NCBI GenBank assembly: GCA_003512875.1
Contig: DONZ01000086.1
Coordinates: 1-14,123, forward strand
DNA: 14,123 bases
Source of the DNA: Desulfovibrio sp.
Lineage (GTDB): Bacteria > Desulfobacterota > Desulfovibrionia > Desulfovibrionales > Desulfovibrionaceae
Reading direction: 5' to 3'
In this document: piece after piece, positions 13,297 to 14,123 of the stretch
Numbering within the stretch: position 1 is the stretch's first letter
Layout of the letters: the number at the start of each line of letters is the position of its first letter
Made by a program: the position numbers and the translations under genes
Notes under the pieces: generated by a model
Databases searched by the model: none
The model's input: the letters and a program-made list of their open reading frames with translations, nothing else
Told to the model about the DNA's origin: nothing

Positions 13297-13608
13297 TTAT
13301 CGGACTCCCGCAAAAGCATGGACTTCTTTTATGGTGATGTCGGGAAAAGAATCCACAAACCGCACAGTGAAATCAGGAAAACTGTCCACAAGCTGCCACT
13401 CGCCGCAAGCATCCGGAAAAGCGCTGACAAACCGCACATCCAAATCCGCAAGCGCGTCTTTTTTCTGGACATTAATATCAGCAAAGCCCGTTACCACCTG
13501 CACCCGCCCGAAAAGCCTTATGCCCTCATACGTGCAGTCCTCTCCGATATTCCGTGCAAAAACGTGCATGGGAAATAAAAGGCAAAACAAAAGCGACGCC
13601 GCTTTCAT
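13297..13608 (-). CDS. Small exported beta-repeat protein, septoil-knot (DUF6150)-like
   Basis: A 103-aa protein with a clear signal peptide (MKAASLLFCLLFPMHVFA, cleavage after Ala18). The mature part is almost all short beta strands joined by a repeated turn: VVTGFAD (38-44), VRFVSAFPD (58-66), QLVDSFPD (72-79), VRFVDSFPD (82-90), KEVHAFAG (94-101), a spacing of about 11-14 residues. Two cysteines (25 and 68) could form a disulfide. This pattern matches my memory of DUF6150, renamed '7(1) septoil knot', a very small deeply knotted fold; that is recognition, not a search result. I start at the ATG ending at 13608 because the signal peptide begins there; the frame is open upstream into lptC. 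The ribosome site is weak. It sits between lptC and lptA, so it is probably co-expressed with LPS export; its function is unknown. Confidence 0.75.
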   Translation of the reverse strand: MKAASLLFCLLFPMHVFARNIGEDCTYEGIRLFGRVQVVTGFADINVQKKDALADLDVRFVSAFPDACGEWQLVDSFPDFTVRFVDSFPDITIKEVHAFAGVR

Positions 13609-13618
13609 ACTTATCAAA

Positions 13619-13654
13619 CCAGTTTTTTGCCCAATTTTTTGCCCGTTTTTTTGC
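13619..13654 (-). repeat. Three tandem 12-bp repeats between lptC and the small exported protein
   Basis: On the minus strand GCAAAAAAACGG, GCAAAAAATTGG, GCAAAAAACTGG: three adjacent 12-nt units sharing GCAAAAAA-N2-GG. They fill most of the 49-bp gap between the lptC stop (13658) and the next start (13608). Copy number change would alter that spacing without shifting any frame. Confidence 0.8.
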
Positions 13655-13657
13655 AAG

Positions 13658-14123
13658 CTATTCTCCGTTTGCAGGCATCCATTCCACATAAACACCGCCT
13701 TTGCCGTAAATTTTATTTTCCTGCATATCCCAGCTTAATAGTTCCGCCGTACCGGTCAATTCCTCGCTTGCAAAATCCGCCTGCTCCGAAAAAACCGCAA
13801 TTTGTTTTTCCGTATCGTAATTCAAAACCGGACCTTTCACAATATTGTCCTGCTGCATTGCCCTGACATTTTCATGTAAAATGACTTTTGTGTTATCATT
13901 GTAAATAATTCCGCGTTCAGCTTCAATAACCACCTTGTCGGCTTCCTGTTCCAAAAACACGGCTTTTTTTTCATTCCGTGAGGAAGACAAAAGCGCCGGC
14001 TGCGTTCCCGCCCTATGCCACATAAGCGGATTTTCCATTTGTAAAACGGAACTTTGCTGACGCATGACAGCCCATTTTGCAAAAACAGCCCACTCCTCTT
14101 TGCCCTTTTCACCGCTGGAAACA
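13658..14123 (-). CDS. lptC: LPS export protein LptC, C-terminal part (cut by window edge)
   Basis: Inner-membrane-anchored periplasmic protein that passes lipopolysaccharide from LptB2FG to LptA. The visible 154 codons are open from the window edge. They show the LptC pattern: a strand pair ending EEWAVFAKWAVMRQQSSVLQMENPLM, then DKVVIEAERGIIYNDNTKVILHENVRAM, VKGPVLNYDTEKQIAVFSEQADFASEELTGTAELLSWDMQENKIYGKGGVYVEW. This is the repeated 'remove-mark, ydt, v-g-G-V' layout of the OstA/LptC fold. The N-terminal membrane anchor is outside the window. An internal Met at 14065 is not the start. Followed 49 bp later by the small exported protein and then lptA and lptB. Confidence 0.88.
   Translation of the reverse strand, partial: VSSGEKGKEEWAVFAKWAVMRQQSSVLQMENPLMWHRAGTQPALLSSSRNEKKAVFLEQEADKVVIEAERGIIYNDNTKVILHENVRAMQQDNIVKGPVLNYDTEKQIAVFSEQADFASEELTGTAELLSWDMQENKIYGKGGVYVEWMPANGE

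Noticed and set aside
13609..13695. Upstream extension of the small exported protein (…QKNGQKIGQKTGLIS)
   Set aside because: Encoded by the tandem 12-bp repeats and the lptC 3' end; it would place 29 residues before a complete signal peptide.

Overview
The window looks like a piece of a moderate-GC (my eye says mid-40s %, not computed) anaerobic delta-proteobacterium, most likely Desulfovibrionaceae. The reasons are a stand-alone 2[4Fe-4S] ferredoxin beside a MaeB-type malic enzyme, a Gram-negative LPS-export operon, a YkgJ-type cysteine-cluster protein, a zinc-ribbon threonine synthase and a sigma-54 promoter. No tRNA, rRNA, transposase, integrase or CRISPR array was seen. The family placement is inference from protein resemblance.

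Left part (1-5311, all minus strand). Reading in transcription order from the right: a lone papain/C39-like predicted cysteine hydrolase with its own promoter; a three-gene operon (YkgJ-like cysteine-cluster protein, an unknown 139-aa protein, a five-repeat TPR protein) closed by a strong terminator; about 500 bases with little in them; threonine synthase (thrC); a small ferredoxin; and the N-terminal third of a malic enzyme, which runs off the left edge. A terminator hairpin sits immediately before the malic enzyme start.

Middle (5312-9213). A divergent promoter region feeds panC (pantothenate synthesis) and metK (S-adenosylmethionine synthesis) on the plus strand. Between metK and the convergent FadL-type outer-membrane transporter gene lies a 430-base spacer. 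It carries two inverted copies of a composite repeat (hairpin, 4 nt, then a 28-nt G-rich palindrome) and the fadL terminator. The fadL promoter is strong and has a dyad inside its -35/-10 spacer.

Right-middle (9214-11950), accessory in character. A 225-aa protein of unknown function lies behind a near-consensus sigma-54 promoter. It is followed by an HxlR-type repressor divergent from a radical-SAM protein with an unusual CX4CX2C cluster motif. After that come about 360 AT-rich bases with one terminator and no convincing gene.

Right end (11951-14123, minus strand). This is the LPS-transport operon lptC (5' cut by the window edge) - unknown small exported protein - lptA - lptB. The inserted 103-aa exported protein has ~11-14-residue beta repeats resembling the DUF6150 / '7(1) septoil knot' family, and is the most unusual item in the window. 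A triple 12-bp tandem repeat separates it from lptC.

The best leads are the knot-like protein inside the lpt operon, the sigma-54-driven unknown gene, the HxlR/radical-SAM pair, the C39-like lone protein and the composite repeat pair.
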